Below the pieces are notes generated by a model that saw only the letters and a program-made list of their open reading frames with translations, had not been told where the DNA came from and searched no databases. Both the position numbers and the translations under genes were made by a program. A DNA stretch of 64,000 nucleotides from Pseudoponticoccus marisrubri (GTDB taxonomy: Bacteria; Pseudomonadota; Alphaproteobacteria; Rhodobacterales; Rhodobacteraceae): the NCBI RefSeq assembly GCF_001482405.1, contig NZ_LPXO01000004.1, forward strand, positions 1 to 64,000, in the 5' to 3' direction. Positions 27,890-38,211 of this stretch are shown here, in pieces. The number at the start of each line of letters is the position of its first letter. Position 1 is the first letter of the stretch.

Positions 27890-28645
27890 TCAAGGCGCGT
27901 AGCCTTCGAAGGTGATGTTGTCCGCCACCCGCCGCGCCGCTGCCTCTTCCGCGGGCGAGCGGATCGTCCATGTCAGCACCGGCAGCCCCTCGGACCGGAT
28001 CTCGGCCAGGCGCGGCGCGTCCAGCGCGCGGTGGTCATGGCTGACGAAAGAGCCGCCCACGCGCGACAGGTCACCGATCGCGGTCAGCGCGGCGCGCCGC
28101 TCCTCGGGCACCTCCGGCCAGTCCGCGGCGGCAAAGGCGCAGGTGGTCAGGCCGCGCGGGAGGGCGGGCACGGCCCGGCCCAGCGCGGTCATGCTGTGCG
28201 GGTTGAAGGACATGCAGGCCACCGGCCCGGCATAGCCGGACAGCGCTGCGGCCGCGGCCTCCTCCAGCGCGCCAACCCCGGGGCCCAGTGCGCCATCCTG
28301 GTCCTTGATCTCGACCAGCAGCGGCACGCGCCCGCCCACGATCTGCAGGATCTCGGACAGGGTCGGGATCCCCTCGTCGCCGCCCGACAGCGCGATTCGG
28401 GCCAGCGCGTCGGCATCCCGGGCGCGGACCGGCCCGCTCTCGCCGGTCAGCCGGTCCAGCGTCTCGTCGTGGAACACCATGGCCACGCCATCGCGCGACA
28501 GCTGCAGGTCGATCTCGATCCCGTAGCCCGCCTCGATCGCGGCCCGCACCGCGGCGCGCGAGTTCTCGGGCCGGCCCGCCGCGCGGTCATGCAGCGCGCG
28601 ATGGGCCAGCGGGACGCTCAGGAAGGGCTCGGGCAGGGACGTCAT
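27890..28645 (-). CDS. Glycerophosphodiester phosphodiesterase
   Basis: A protein of about 251 residues with the GDPD core: AHRALHDRAAGRPENSR near the N-terminus (catalytic His and Asn), GIEIDLQLSRDGVAMVFHDETLDRLTG with the Glu-x-Asp pair and second His, and VEIKD. It is a cytoplasmic phosphodiesterase releasing glycerol 3-phosphate from deacylated phospholipids. The start codon is ATG at 28645, sharing a base with the RidA stop (TGATG); a GTG one codon earlier is also possible. Confidence 0.92.
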   Translation of the reverse strand: MTSLPEPFLSVPLAHRALHDRAAGRPENSRAAVRAAIEAGYGIEIDLQLSRDGVAMVFHDETLDRLTGESGPVRARDADALARIALSGGDEGIPTLSEILQIVGGRVPLLVEIKDQDGALGPGVGALEEAAAAALSGYAGPVACMSFNPHSMTALGRAVPALPRGLTTCAFAAADWPEVPEERRAALTAIGDLSRVGGSFVSHDHRALDAPRLAEIRSEGLPVLTWTIRSPAEEAAARRVADNITFEGYAP

Positions 28646-29109
28646 CACGCGATCTCGAAGATGCCTTCGATCTCGACCGCCACGTTGAAGGGCAGGGCGC
28701 CCGCCGACACGGCCGAGCGCGAATGCCGGCCCGCATCGCCCAGCACCTCGACCAGGAGGTCCGAGGCACCGTTGATCACCTTGGGCTGGTCACCGAATTC
28801 GGGGGTGGAGTTGACGAAGCCGGTCAGCTTGACCACCCGGGTCAGCCGCGACAGGTCGCCACCGCAGGCCGCGCGCACCTGTGCCAGCAGGCTCAGCGCG
28901 CAATGCCGCGCCGCGTCGGCCCCGGCCTCCACGTCCAGCTCGGCCCCCAGCTTGCCGGTGATCAGCGCGCCATCGGACATGCTGACCTGGCCCGAGACGA
29001 AGACGAGATTGCCGCTGGTCACGTAGGGCACGTAATTCGCGGCCGGGGCGGGGGCATCCGGCAGGCTCAGGCCCAGCTCGCTCAGGCGGGTTTCGACGGC
29101 ATTGCTCAT
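28645..29109 (-). CDS. RidA family protein (YjgF/YER057c/UK114)
   Basis: A protein of 154 residues with the family features YVTSGNLVFVSGQVS, ALSLLAQVRAACGGDLSRL, TRVVKLTGFVNSTPEF, and a C-terminal RSAVSAGALPFNVAVEIEG that includes the conserved Arg for the RidA active site. RidA hydrolyses reactive enamine and imine intermediates. This longer 150-residue type with SELGLSLPDA at its start is a RidA subfamily often found without PLP genes. Start ATG 29109. It is first in a two-gene unit with the phosphodiesterase. Confidence 0.92.
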   Translation of the reverse strand: MSNAVETRLSELGLSLPDAPAPAANYVPYVTSGNLVFVSGQVSMSDGALITGKLGAELDVEAGADAARHCALSLLAQVRAACGGDLSRLTRVVKLTGFVNSTPEFGDQPKVINGASDLLVEVLGDAGRHSRSAVSAGALPFNVAVEIEGIFEIA

Positions 29110-29316
29110 GGCGCTCTCCTTGCAGGGCTGTTCGCGCGCGACGCTAGACGCCTGCCGGGGCAAAGGAAATCCCCCGCAGGCAGGAAACCGTGCCACGGGC
29201 GCGGCCCGGCGGCAGGGGCGTCAGGCCGGCCACGCGCGGCCGAGGCCGGCGGGCGCAGCCCCGCCGGACGAGAGGCCCTGCGCGCCGCAAGGCGCTCCTT
29301 CTGACAGGACACTGTG
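29110..29316. other. Gap of about 200 nt with no gene
   Basis: Nothing coding is supported here. A short inverted repeat, CTGACA-N8-TGTCAG, at 29299-29318 spans the HlyD-type gene's stop codon on the minus strand and could be part of its transcript end, but there is no T run. Confidence 0.4.
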
Positions 29317-30621
29317 TCAGCTTTCGCGGAAGGCCTTGGCAAAATAGTCGGTGAAGGGCTTGACCAGATAGGCCAGCGGCGTGCGGTCCTCAGTGCGGAT
29401 GAAGGCCTCCACCGGCATGCCGGGGATCAGGGTCGAGCCCTCGGGCAGCCGTTCAAGCTCCCCCTCGCTCAGCACGATCTCGGCCCGGTAATAGCGGATG
29501 CGCGAGGATTCGTCCTCGAACGCGTCGGCCGAGATCTGCACCACCGTGCCGAACAGCTCGGGCGTGCGCCGCTGGTCCAGCGACGAGAAGCGCAGCGACA
29601 CCTCCTGGTCGACGAAAAGCTGGTCGATATGGATCGGCTCCACCTGCGCGGCGATCACCAGCGGCCGGTCCTGCGGCACGATGAACAGCACCGGGTCGGC
29701 CGGCCGGATGACCGAGCGTTCGGCAAAGACCGTCAGCCCGTAGATCACGCCCGAGACCGGCGCGGTGATCTCCATCCGGGTCAGCTGCTCCTTGATCGAA
29801 CGGCGGCGCTCGGCCAGCTCGCGTTCGCGGAACTGCAGGTCGCGCAGCTCGGTGATGGCCTCCTCGCGGCGCCGCGTCTCGAGGCCGAGGATCTGGATGT
29901 CCAGCTCGGTGATGCGGCCCTCGGCCTGCGCCTTCTGCGCCGTCAGCTCGCCCACGCTGCCCGACAGGCGCGACTTCTCGCGCTGCAGCGCGAGCACCTC
30001 GCTGGCCCGGGTCAGCCCGCCGGCCAGCAGCTCCTCCTTGTTGACCAGCTCGGTCTCGATCAGCTCCAGCTGCTCGGACAGGGCGGTCTGCTGCGCCTCG
30101 ATGCCCAGCACCTGGTCGCGGATCTGGTCGCCGCGCTTGTCCAGCTGCTCGATCTCGCGCGCCACCGAATCGCGCCGCGCGATGAACAGGTTGCGCTGCC
30201 CGTCGACCAGCTCGGCCACCTCGGCATCGGTCTCGGCCCGCTCCAGCAGCGCCTCGGGAAAGACGATCTCCTCCGAGACATCCCGCTCGGCCTGCAGCCG
30301 GGCGCGCCGCGCCATCAGCTCGTAATACTGGCCCTCGACGATGGTCAGCTCCGAGCGCAGCAGCGTCGGGTCCAGCTTGATCAGCACGTCACCCGCGGCC
30401 ACCGTGTCGCCCTCGTCCACGAGGATCTCCGAGACGACGCCGCCATCGGGATGCTGAACCACCTGCCGGTTCTGGTCCACCTCGATCGAGCCAGAGGCGA
30501 TGATCGCGCCCGAGATATTGGTGGTGGCGGCCCATGTGCCGAAGCCCCCCACCAGGATGGCCAGCGCGATCAGGCCCAGCGTCATGGGCGCGCGCAGGGA
30601 AAATTTCTGGGTCTCGCTCAT
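29317..30621 (-). CDS. Type I secretion membrane-fusion protein (HlyD family)
   Basis: A protein of 434 residues with one N-terminal transmembrane helix (APMTLGLIALAILVGGFGTWAA), a lipoyl-like half (SGAIIASGSIEVDQNRQ), a long charged coiled coil (about 90-280) and a C-terminal beta domain including MPVEAFIRTEDRTPLAYLVKPF. It links an inner-membrane ABC transporter to a TolC-like outer-membrane channel in type I protein secretion. The ATG at 30621 overlaps the ABC gene stop by four bases; the earlier frame is not part of the family. No TolC and no RTX-type substrate gene is adjacent. Confidence 0.92.
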   Translation of the reverse strand: MSETQKFSLRAPMTLGLIALAILVGGFGTWAATTNISGAIIASGSIEVDQNRQVVQHPDGGVVSEILVDEGDTVAAGDVLIKLDPTLLRSELTIVEGQYYELMARRARLQAERDVSEEIVFPEALLERAETDAEVAELVDGQRNLFIARRDSVAREIEQLDKRGDQIRDQVLGIEAQQTALSEQLELIETELVNKEELLAGGLTRASEVLALQREKSRLSGSVGELTAQKAQAEGRITELDIQILGLETRRREEAITELRDLQFRERELAERRRSIKEQLTRMEITAPVSGVIYGLTVFAERSVIRPADPVLFIVPQDRPLVIAAQVEPIHIDQLFVDQEVSLRFSSLDQRRTPELFGTVVQISADAFEDESSRIRYYRAEIVLSEGELERLPEGSTLIPGMPVEAFIRTEDRTPLAYLVKPFTDYFAKAFRES

Positions 30622-32351
30622 CTCACCCCTCCCGGGCCGGCATTCTGCTGGATCTGCTGGTGGTTCTGCACCATCTTGCGCAGCACCTCGTCCTTGGGCC
30701 CGAAAGCCGCGCGGCTGCCGCCCTCGATCATCAGCAACAGGTCGCATTCACGGATCGCCGCCGGCCGGTGCGCCATGATCAGCACCGATTTGCCCTGCTC
30801 CTTGAAGCTGCGGATCGCCTTGTTCACCGCTTCCGAGCCCTCGTTGTCGAGATTGGAATTCGGCTCGTCCAGCACCAGCAGCACCGGGTCGCCATACATG
30901 GCGCGGGCCAGCCCGATGCGCTGCATCTGCCCGCCCGACAGTCGCCCGCCCGCGGCGGTGACCCGCGTGTCATAGCCCTGCGGCAGTTTCAGGATCATCT
31001 CATGCGCATCGGCCTTCTGCGCCGCCGCGACCACCTGTTCGGCATCGGGCTGCGGCGACAGGCGGGCGATATTCTCGGCGATGGTGCCGTCGAACAGCGT
31101 GACGCGCTGCGGCAGGTAGCCCACGTGCTGGCCCAGCACGTCCGGGCCGTACTGGTCCAGCGAGGCACCGTCGAGCCGGATCTTGCCGCCCGCCGGTCGC
31201 CAGATGCCGGTCAGCGCGCGCGCCAGCGTCGACTTGCCCGAGCCCGACGGCCCGATGACGCCGACGGCCTGCCCCGGGGCCAGGCTGAACGAGACCAGCC
31301 GCAGCGCCGCCTGCTGCTCGCCCGGCGGCACCACGGTCAGCTGCTGCACGTCCAGCTGCGCCTTGGGCCGCGGCAGCGCGGTGCGCTCCGCCTCGGGCGG
31401 CACCTCGCTCAGCAGCTGGGCCAGGTTGGCCCAGCCCTTGCGCGCCCGCTCGACCAGCGCCCATTGCCCGATGGCCAGCTCGATCGGTGCCAGCGCACGG
31501 CCCGTCAGGATCGAGCCCGCGATCATCGCCCCCGGCGTCAGCTCGTTCTGCAGAACGAGGTAGGCGCCCAGACCCAGCATGGCCGATTGCAGCAGCAGCC
31601 GGAAGGACTTGGTCATCGTGGTGAAGGTGCCGGTCAGGTCCGCGCTCTTGATCTGCCCCTCGAGCGAGGCGGCCCGCGCCTGCATCCAGCGCAGGAAGGC
31701 AAAGCGGCGCATCCCCAGCGCCTGCACCATCTCGGCCTCCTGCCGGATCTGCTCGGCGGTCTTCTCGGCCTGCATCACGGCCATGTTGGACTTCACCGCG
31801 GGCGCGCGGGTGACCCACTGGTTGACCACGGTGATCACCACCAGCACCGCGCCGCCGGTCAACGCCAGAAGGCCCAGCCACGGATGGAAGATCGAGATGG
31901 CGATCAGGAAGACCGGCGTCCAGGGGATGTCGAACCCGGCCATCAGCACGGGCGAGGACATCAGGCGCTGGATCGATTCGAGGTCGCGCAGCCCGGTCTG
32001 GGCCAGCTCGTCCGGCTGCACCGCCGAGCGGCGCACCACCGCGTCGAAGACCCGCAGATCCAGCGCGTTCTGGAACCGGGCCGCCACCCGGCCCATGACA
32101 CGGCCGCGCACATAGTCGAGGATCCCCATCATCGAGTAGAGGAAGACCACCAGCACCGACAGCGCGATCAGCGTCGCCTCCGAGCGCGAGCCCAGCACGC
32201 GGTCATAGACCTGCAGCATGTAGAGCGGGCCGGTCAGCATCAGCAGGTTCACGAAGAAGCTGAAAATCGCGACGAACCAGTAATAGGGCCGGCTCTGACG
32301 CCGCGCCGCCTTCAACTCGTCGAGGCCGGTATTCTTTCGTGTCGTACTCAT
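30618..32351 (-). CDS. Type I secretion ABC transporter (PrtD-like permease/ATPase)
   Basis: A protein of 577 residues with an N-terminal membrane domain beginning RPYYWFVAIFSFFVNLLML, typical of PrtD/AprD-type exporters without a leader-peptidase domain. The C-terminal ATPase has Walker A GPSGSGKST, signature LSGGQMQR and Walker B VLLVLDEPNSNLD. Its last 30 residues are Gln-rich. It energises secretion of an unknown protein together with the HlyD-type partner encoded next. The substrate must be elsewhere, as the flanking genes are mla-type and RidA. Confidence 0.93.
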   Translation of the reverse strand: MSTTRKNTGLDELKAARRQSRPYYWFVAIFSFFVNLLMLTGPLYMLQVYDRVLGSRSEATLIALSVLVVFLYSMMGILDYVRGRVMGRVAARFQNALDLRVFDAVVRRSAVQPDELAQTGLRDLESIQRLMSSPVLMAGFDIPWTPVFLIAISIFHPWLGLLALTGGAVLVVITVVNQWVTRAPAVKSNMAVMQAEKTAEQIRQEAEMVQALGMRRFAFLRWMQARAASLEGQIKSADLTGTFTTMTKSFRLLLQSAMLGLGAYLVLQNELTPGAMIAGSILTGRALAPIELAIGQWALVERARKGWANLAQLLSEVPPEAERTALPRPKAQLDVQQLTVVPPGEQQAALRLVSFSLAPGQAVGVIGPSGSGKSTLARALTGIWRPAGGKIRLDGASLDQYGPDVLGQHVGYLPQRVTLFDGTIAENIARLSPQPDAEQVVAAAQKADAHEMILKLPQGYDTRVTAAGGRLSGGQMQRIGLARAMYGDPVLLVLDEPNSNLDNEGSEAVNKAIRSFKEQGKSVLIMAHRPAAIRECDLLLMIEGGSRAAFGPKDEVLRKMVQNHQQIQQNAGPGGVR

Positions 32352-32541
32352 GAGCGCCTGTCCGCCTTCGATCGTGTTCCGGGCCGCCTGTCTGCCATGT
32401 GTGCTGGTCTTTCTTGTCGCCGATATGCCACAAGCCGGATTAATAAGGCATCCATGGATGGGTCCCGGGAATATGCTACTAAATCGTCTTGTAGGGAAAT
32501 CGGCCGGTTTCCCAAAGCCATTTGATCAAGGAGCGCAGCAG

Positions 32542-33294
32542 ATGCGTGCCATGCGTGCGGTTTTCGCAGCCAGCCTCGTCTCGGCCGTCGCGGCCTGCTC
32601 GGTCCCCGGGCCGGGCGAGGCGCCCGACGGGATCCACGACCCCTACGAGGCGACCAATCGCAAGGTCCACGCCTTCAACCGCAACGTGGATCAGGCCTTT
32701 TTCAGCGGCTCGCGGCGCGAGACACGCGAGCCCGGCCCCGTGGCGCAGGATTTCCAGCTGCTGGTCGGCAATTTCGCCGACACGGTCTCGCTGCCGCGCA
32801 CGGTGGTGAACCAGGTGCTGCAGGGCCGGCTGGGGGCCGCCTCGCGCAACACGCTGCGCTTCTCGCTCAATGCCACGCTGGGCTTCGGGGGGCTGGGCGA
32901 TTTCGCCTCAGAGCTGGGGCTGGAGCGGGACGAATCCGATTTCGGCGAAACGCTGGCGGTCTGGGGCGTGCCCGAGGGCGCCTACCAGACCCTGCCGCTG
33001 ATCGGCCCCTCGACCGAGCGCGACACGGCCGGGCGGGTCGTGGATCTTTTCACCGACCCGCTGAGTTACGTTGTTCCAAGGCCGCAACGCTACGTGGGCA
33101 CCGCGGCACGCGCGCTGGACACGGTCGGCGAGCGTGCGCGCTACTCTGGCGCGGTCGAGGATGTTCTGTATGACAGCGCCGACGGCTATGCCCAGCTGCG
33201 CCTGATCTACCTGCAGAACCGCCGGTTCGAACTTGGAGAGGATGCCCCGGGCGGCGAGATCGACCCGATGGCGATTGATACGGAAGGATTTTGA
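32542..33294 (+). CDS. mlaA: Phospholipid-transport lipoprotein MlaA (VacJ)
   Basis: A protein of 250 residues with a lipoprotein signal (MRAMRAVFAASLVSAVAAC, lipobox Cys at 19). MlaA-type motifs follow: DPYEATNRKVHAFNRNVDQAF, NTLRFSLNATLGFGGLGDFA, and DFGETLAVWGVPEGAYQTLPLIGP with STERD. It sits in the outer membrane and removes phospholipids from the outer leaflet to MlaC. The ATG at 32542 follows AAGGAGCG. A longer upstream frame is not part of the protein. The MlaC-like gene begins right after it. Confidence 0.94.
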   Translation: MRAMRAVFAASLVSAVAACSVPGPGEAPDGIHDPYEATNRKVHAFNRNVDQAFFSGSRRETREPGPVAQDFQLLVGNFADTVSLPRTVVNQVLQGRLGAASRNTLRFSLNATLGFGGLGDFASELGLERDESDFGETLAVWGVPEGAYQTLPLIGPSTERDTAGRVVDLFTDPLSYVVPRPQRYVGTAARALDTVGERARYSGAVEDVLYDSADGYAQLRLIYLQNRRFELGEDAPGGEIDPMAIDTEGF

Positions 33295-33295
33295 G

Positions 33296-33883
33296 ATGAC
33301 CCTGCAGCTGACCCGCCGTCATTTTCTGTACGGTGCCGCGGCCTGCGCCGCGCTGCCTGCCACCGCCCATGCCCTGACCGAGAGCCAGGCGCGCGGCATG
33401 GTCAACGGGCTGGTGGGCGAGATCAACCGCGTCATCGCCTCGGGCAAGTCCGAGCGCGCCATGTACGGCGATTTCGAGCGGATCTTCAAGAAATACGCCG
33501 ATACCCGCACCATCGCGGCCTATGCGATGGGGGTCGATGCGCGGCGCGCCTCGAACGCGCAGCGCGCCGCCTTCACCGAGGCCTTCACCGGTTACATCTC
33601 GCGCAAGTATGGCGCGCGCTTCCGCGAGTTCCGCGGCGGCCAGCTCGAGGTGACCGGGGTCAAGCGGGTCAAGAACTACTACCAGGTGGGCACCACCGCC
33701 TACCTGCCGGGCGAGTCGCCCTTCGCGGTCGATTTCCACGTCTCGGACAACAACAGGTTCTTCAACCTTTATATCGAGGGGGTGAACATGCTGCTGACCG
33801 AACGCTCCGAGATCGGCGCCATGCTCGACCGGCGCCGCGGCGATATCGACGCGATGATCGCCGACCTGCGCAAGGCGGGCTGA
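33296..33883 (+). CDS. MlaC-like periplasmic phospholipid-binding protein
   Basis: A protein of 195 residues with a twin-arginine-type signal (LTRRHFLYGAAACAALPA) and an MlaC/Ttg2D domain: SRKYGARFREFRGGQLEVTG, RVKNYYQVGT, and FHVSDNNRFFNLYIEGVNMLLTERSEIGAML. It carries phospholipid from MlaA to the inner-membrane Mla ABC transporter. The ATG follows the mlaA stop by one base, so they form an operon. The mlaFEDB transporter genes are absent from this window, as is usual for split Mla systems in this group. Confidence 0.88.
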   Translation: MTLQLTRRHFLYGAAACAALPATAHALTESQARGMVNGLVGEINRVIASGKSERAMYGDFERIFKKYADTRTIAAYAMGVDARRASNAQRAAFTEAFTGYISRKYGARFREFRGGQLEVTGVKRVKNYYQVGTTAYLPGESPFAVDFHVSDNNRFFNLYIEGVNMLLTERSEIGAMLDRRRGDIDAMIADLRKAG

Positions 33884-33888
33884 TCCCG

Positions 33889-33919
33889 GCCCGCAGGGTG
33901 GCTTGGCCATCCTGCGGGC
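33889..33919. terminator. Hairpin between MlaC-like gene and PBP gene
   Basis: GCCCGCAGG (33889-33897) and CCTGCGGGC (33911-33919) form a 9-bp stem with further TGG/CCA pairing inside. It sits in the 45-nt gap between two convergent genes. No T run follows, so it may act with Rho or as a stability hairpin. Confidence 0.5.
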
Positions 33920-33928
33920 GCCGGCGGC

Positions 33929-36124
33929 TCAGTTGCCGCCCAAGATGTCGCGCAGCACCTGCTGCAGCACGCCCTCGCGCACCCGTTCCCGACCACGATC
34001 ATCGACCTGCGGCGCGGGCTGCGGCGCCTGCTGGCGCGGCTCGGGCGCGGCCACGGGGCGGGCCGGGGCCTCCATCGGCAGGGGGCGCACGGGCAGCCCC
34101 TCGTGCACCCGGGTCATGACCTCGCCCCAGATCTCGGCCGGCAGGCCGCCGCCCGTCACCCCGGTCAGCGGCGTGTTGTCGTCATAGCCCATCCAGACAC
34201 CGGCCACGTAATCGGCGGTGAAGCCCACGAACCATGCATCCCGCGCCTCCTGGCTGGTGCCGGTCTTGCCTGCCGCCGGGCGCTCGCCCAGCCGCGCCCG
34301 CCGGCCCGAGCCTTCCGAGACAACCTTCTCCATCATCCAGGTCAGCTGCGCCGCCGCGCCGGGGCGGATCACCCGCTCGCCGATGCCGCCGCCCGCACCC
34401 ATCAGCGCATCATTGTCGCCGCGCAGGCGCAGCTCGCGCAGCCCGTAGGGCGTGACCGACGACCCGCCGTTCAGGATGCCGGCATAGGCGCCGGTCATCT
34501 CGATCAGCGTGGCCTCGGACGTGCCGAGCGCCATGGCCGGCGTATCATGCAGATCGCGCACGATGCCGAAATCCCGCGCCACGCGCATCACCAGGTCGCG
34601 CCCCACCGATTCCGAGACCTTCACCGCGGGGATGTTCAACGAGTGTTTCAGCGCGTCGGTCAGCGTCACACGGCCCTTGTAATTGCGCGTGTAATTCTCG
34701 GGGCACCATTGGCCCGAACCGGGGATGTTCATGCAGAAGGGCTCGTCCACCACCGTGTCCAGCGGCGAATGCCCCAGCTCCAGCGCGGTGGCATAGACGA
34801 AGGGCTTGAAGGCAGAGCCGGTTTGCCGCACCGCTTGCGACGCGCGGTTGAACAGCCCCGTGGCATCCGTGTCGCGCCCGCCCACCATCGCGCGCACCGC
34901 GCCATCGGCGGTCATCACCACCACGGCCACCTCGGCCTCGGACCCCTCGCGCACCTTCTCCGAGAACACCTTGTCCACCGCCGCGGCCGTCGCGGCCTGC
35001 AGCCGGGGATCGAAGGTGGTGGCGATCACCACGTCCTCGGTCGTGTCGCGGGTGAAGAATTCCGGGCCCGACTGCATCACCCAGTCGGCGAAATAGCCGC
35101 CCTTCAGCCCGCCGGCCGCCTCGGACAAGGTGGCGGGCTGGTTCTGGTAGCGGGTCATCTCGGCCTCGCTCAGATAGCCCTGCTCGTGCATCAGGCGCAG
35201 CACCGTGGCCGCCCGGTCCTGCGAGCGCTTGAGGTTCGAGGTCGGAGCGAGCCGCGTCGGCGCGGTCAGAAGCCCCGCGATCATCGCCGCCTCGGCCGGG
35301 TTCAGCGCCGCGGCGGGTTTCGAGAAATAGCGCTGTGCCGCCGCCTCGGCCCCGTAGGCCCCGCCGCCCATATAGGCACGGTTGAGATAGATCGAGAGGA
35401 TCTCGTTCTTGCTGTACTTGGCCTCCATCGCCATGGCGTAGATGGCTTCCTTGGCCTTGCGCGCCAGTGACGAGCGCCGGCAATCGGCGATGTAATCGGC
35501 CTCGCTGTCCCATTCCTCGGGATCGAAGACCGTGCCCAGGCAGAGCAGCTTGGCGGTCTGCTGCGTGATAGTCGAGCCGCCATGGCCCGACAGCGCGCTG
35601 CGCCCCTCGCTCAGGTTGATGCGGATGGCGCCCGCGATGCCGCGCGGCGAGACCCCGAAATGGCGATAGAAGCGCCGGTCCTCGGTGGCGACCACCGCGT
35701 TCTTCAGATGCGGCGAGACGCTGTCGGCGGTCACCACGCCGCCGAACTGGTCGCCGCGCAGGGCAAAGACCTCGCCCCGCCGGTCGAGCAGCGTGACCGA
35801 GCCGCGGGCCCGCCCGTCCACCTGCGCCGAGGCCTCGGGCAGGGTGGAATGCACGTACCAGACCGCCGCGCCGATGATCAGCGCCACGACCACTGTGGCC
35901 GACAGGGTGACGCGCCAGACCAGCCGCAGGATCCAGCGGACCAGCGCGGTGATCAGCCCGATCGGCCCCCGGCGTTGGCGGGCGGGCTTGCGCGCGGGTT
36001 TGCGCGCCGGCTTGCGCTTGGGAGCCGGCTTGGCCTGCCCCTTGCCCGCGGCCTTGGGGCCGGGGGATTTCGGATAGCGACGATCCGCGACAAGCCGCTT
36101 CGGCTTCCGTCCATTGGTACTCAT
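33929..36124 (-). CDS. Class A penicillin-binding protein (PBP1A type)
   Basis: A protein of 731 residues: a basic N-terminal tail with repeated RKPA units (about 35-50), one transmembrane segment (74-92), a glycosyltransferase domain with catalytic Glu148 in ATEDRRFYRHFG, and a transpeptidase domain with SxxK in GSAFKPF, SLN and KTGTS motifs. The C-terminal 60 residues are Pro/Gln-rich. It polymerises and cross-links peptidoglycan outside the inner membrane. The ATG at 36124 is preferred over a TTG further upstream. The N-terminal basic repeat is unusual and would lie in the cytoplasm. Confidence 0.93.
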   Translation of the reverse strand: MSTNGRKPKRLVADRRYPKSPGPKAAGKGQAKPAPKRKPARKPARKPARQRRGPIGLITALVRWILRLVWRVTLSATVVVALIIGAAVWYVHSTLPEASAQVDGRARGSVTLLDRRGEVFALRGDQFGGVVTADSVSPHLKNAVVATEDRRFYRHFGVSPRGIAGAIRINLSEGRSALSGHGGSTITQQTAKLLCLGTVFDPEEWDSEADYIADCRRSSLARKAKEAIYAMAMEAKYSKNEILSIYLNRAYMGGGAYGAEAAAQRYFSKPAAALNPAEAAMIAGLLTAPTRLAPTSNLKRSQDRAATVLRLMHEQGYLSEAEMTRYQNQPATLSEAAGGLKGGYFADWVMQSGPEFFTRDTTEDVVIATTFDPRLQAATAAAVDKVFSEKVREGSEAEVAVVVMTADGAVRAMVGGRDTDATGLFNRASQAVRQTGSAFKPFVYATALELGHSPLDTVVDEPFCMNIPGSGQWCPENYTRNYKGRVTLTDALKHSLNIPAVKVSESVGRDLVMRVARDFGIVRDLHDTPAMALGTSEATLIEMTGAYAGILNGGSSVTPYGLRELRLRGDNDALMGAGGGIGERVIRPGAAAQLTWMMEKVVSEGSGRRARLGERPAAGKTGTSQEARDAWFVGFTADYVAGVWMGYDDNTPLTGVTGGGLPAEIWGEVMTRVHEGLPVRPLPMEAPARPVAAPEPRQQAPQPAPQVDDRGRERVREGVLQQVLRDILGGN

Positions 36125-36379
36125 GAGAAAACGCTGCCCGTACTTTTGTTGTCCCGACAATACCGCGTCTGCCGGGGAATGTTGACCATCCCCGACCCGC
36201 GCCAGGCTTTATTTTACGCCTAAAAAGTGGGCGACAATCAAATAATGCACAAAAATTATACGCAAACCCAGGATGAAGCCGGCCGGAAAGCGCGCTTTTC
36301 CTTCTATTTCCCCGCCTCCGGCCTCTTTTCTGCAGGGGCCAAGGCGGGGGCAGCCTCCGCGCGACCAAAGGGGACCAAG
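36125..36379. other. Intergenic region between PBP and glnK
   Basis: A 255-nt divergent region. It holds an inverted repeat, GGAAAGCG with CGCTTTTCC, at 36283-36303, and a GC-rich segment just upstream of glnK. I looked for a sigma54 promoter (GG-N10-GC type) and for clear NtrC half-site pairs and found none that convinced me. The transcript start is not visible. Confidence 0.4.
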
Positions 36380-36718
36380 GTGAAACTGATCATTGCAACG
36401 ATCAAGCCGTTCAAGCTGGAGGAAGTGCGGGAAGCGCTTACCGGGATCGGCGTGCGCGGCATGATGGTAACGGAAATCAAGGGCTTCGGCTCTCAATCCG
36501 GCCATACCGAAATCTACCGCGGCGCCGAATACGCCGTGAATTTCGTGCCGAAAATCAAGCTCGAAATCGTCGTGTCTGCGGCCATGGCCGATCAGGTGAT
36601 CGAGACCATCAAGACCACTGCCCAGACCGGCAAGATCGGCGACGGCAAGATCTTCGTACTCGACGTGAGCCAGGCCGTGCGGGTGCGCACCGGCGAAACC
36701 GACGCAGACGCGCTCTGA
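36380..36718 (+). CDS. glnK: P-II nitrogen regulatory protein
   Basis: A protein of 112 residues, the standard PII length, starting MKLIIATIKPFKLEEVREAL from a GTG codon with AAAGGGGA upstream. The T-loop RGAEYAVNFVPK carries Tyr51, the uridylylation site, and GDGKIFVLDVSQAVRVRTGE is the B/C-loop region. PII senses 2-oxoglutarate, ATP and ADP and controls the ammonium channel AmtB, whose gene follows 32 nt later. An in-frame ATG upstream would add about 50 residues unlike any PII protein. Confidence 0.96.
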   Translation: MKLIIATIKPFKLEEVREALTGIGVRGMMVTEIKGFGSQSGHTEIYRGAEYAVNFVPKIKLEIVVSAAMADQVIETIKTTAQTGKIGDGKIFVLDVSQAVRVRTGETDADAL

Positions 36719-36750
36719 CGCGACCAGGGATACAAGAGGGAATCGCATAT

Positions 36751-38088
<1,338 letters not shown>

Positions 38089-38120
38089 GTCCTCCTTCCA
38101 CTCAGTCTGACAGAGCACTG

Positions 38121-38147
38121 GCCCGGGCGCACGCGCCCGGGTTTTTT
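38121..38147 (+). terminator. Intrinsic terminator of glnK-amtB
   Basis: CCCGGGCG (38122-38129) pairs with CGCCCGGG (38134-38141) and is followed by TTTTTT. A textbook rho-independent terminator closing the glnK-amtB operon. Confidence 0.92.
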
Positions 38148-38211
38148 GCTGCCCGGATCCCGGGTCTGATCGTGGCGGGCAGGGTGCTGCCCGAAATGAC
38201 GAAAATCCGGC

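Noticed and set aside
36182-36220. Possible promoter TTGACC ... TTTATT upstream of glnK
   Set aside because: The spacing is about 20 bp, too long for a normal sigma70 promoter, so I do not call it.
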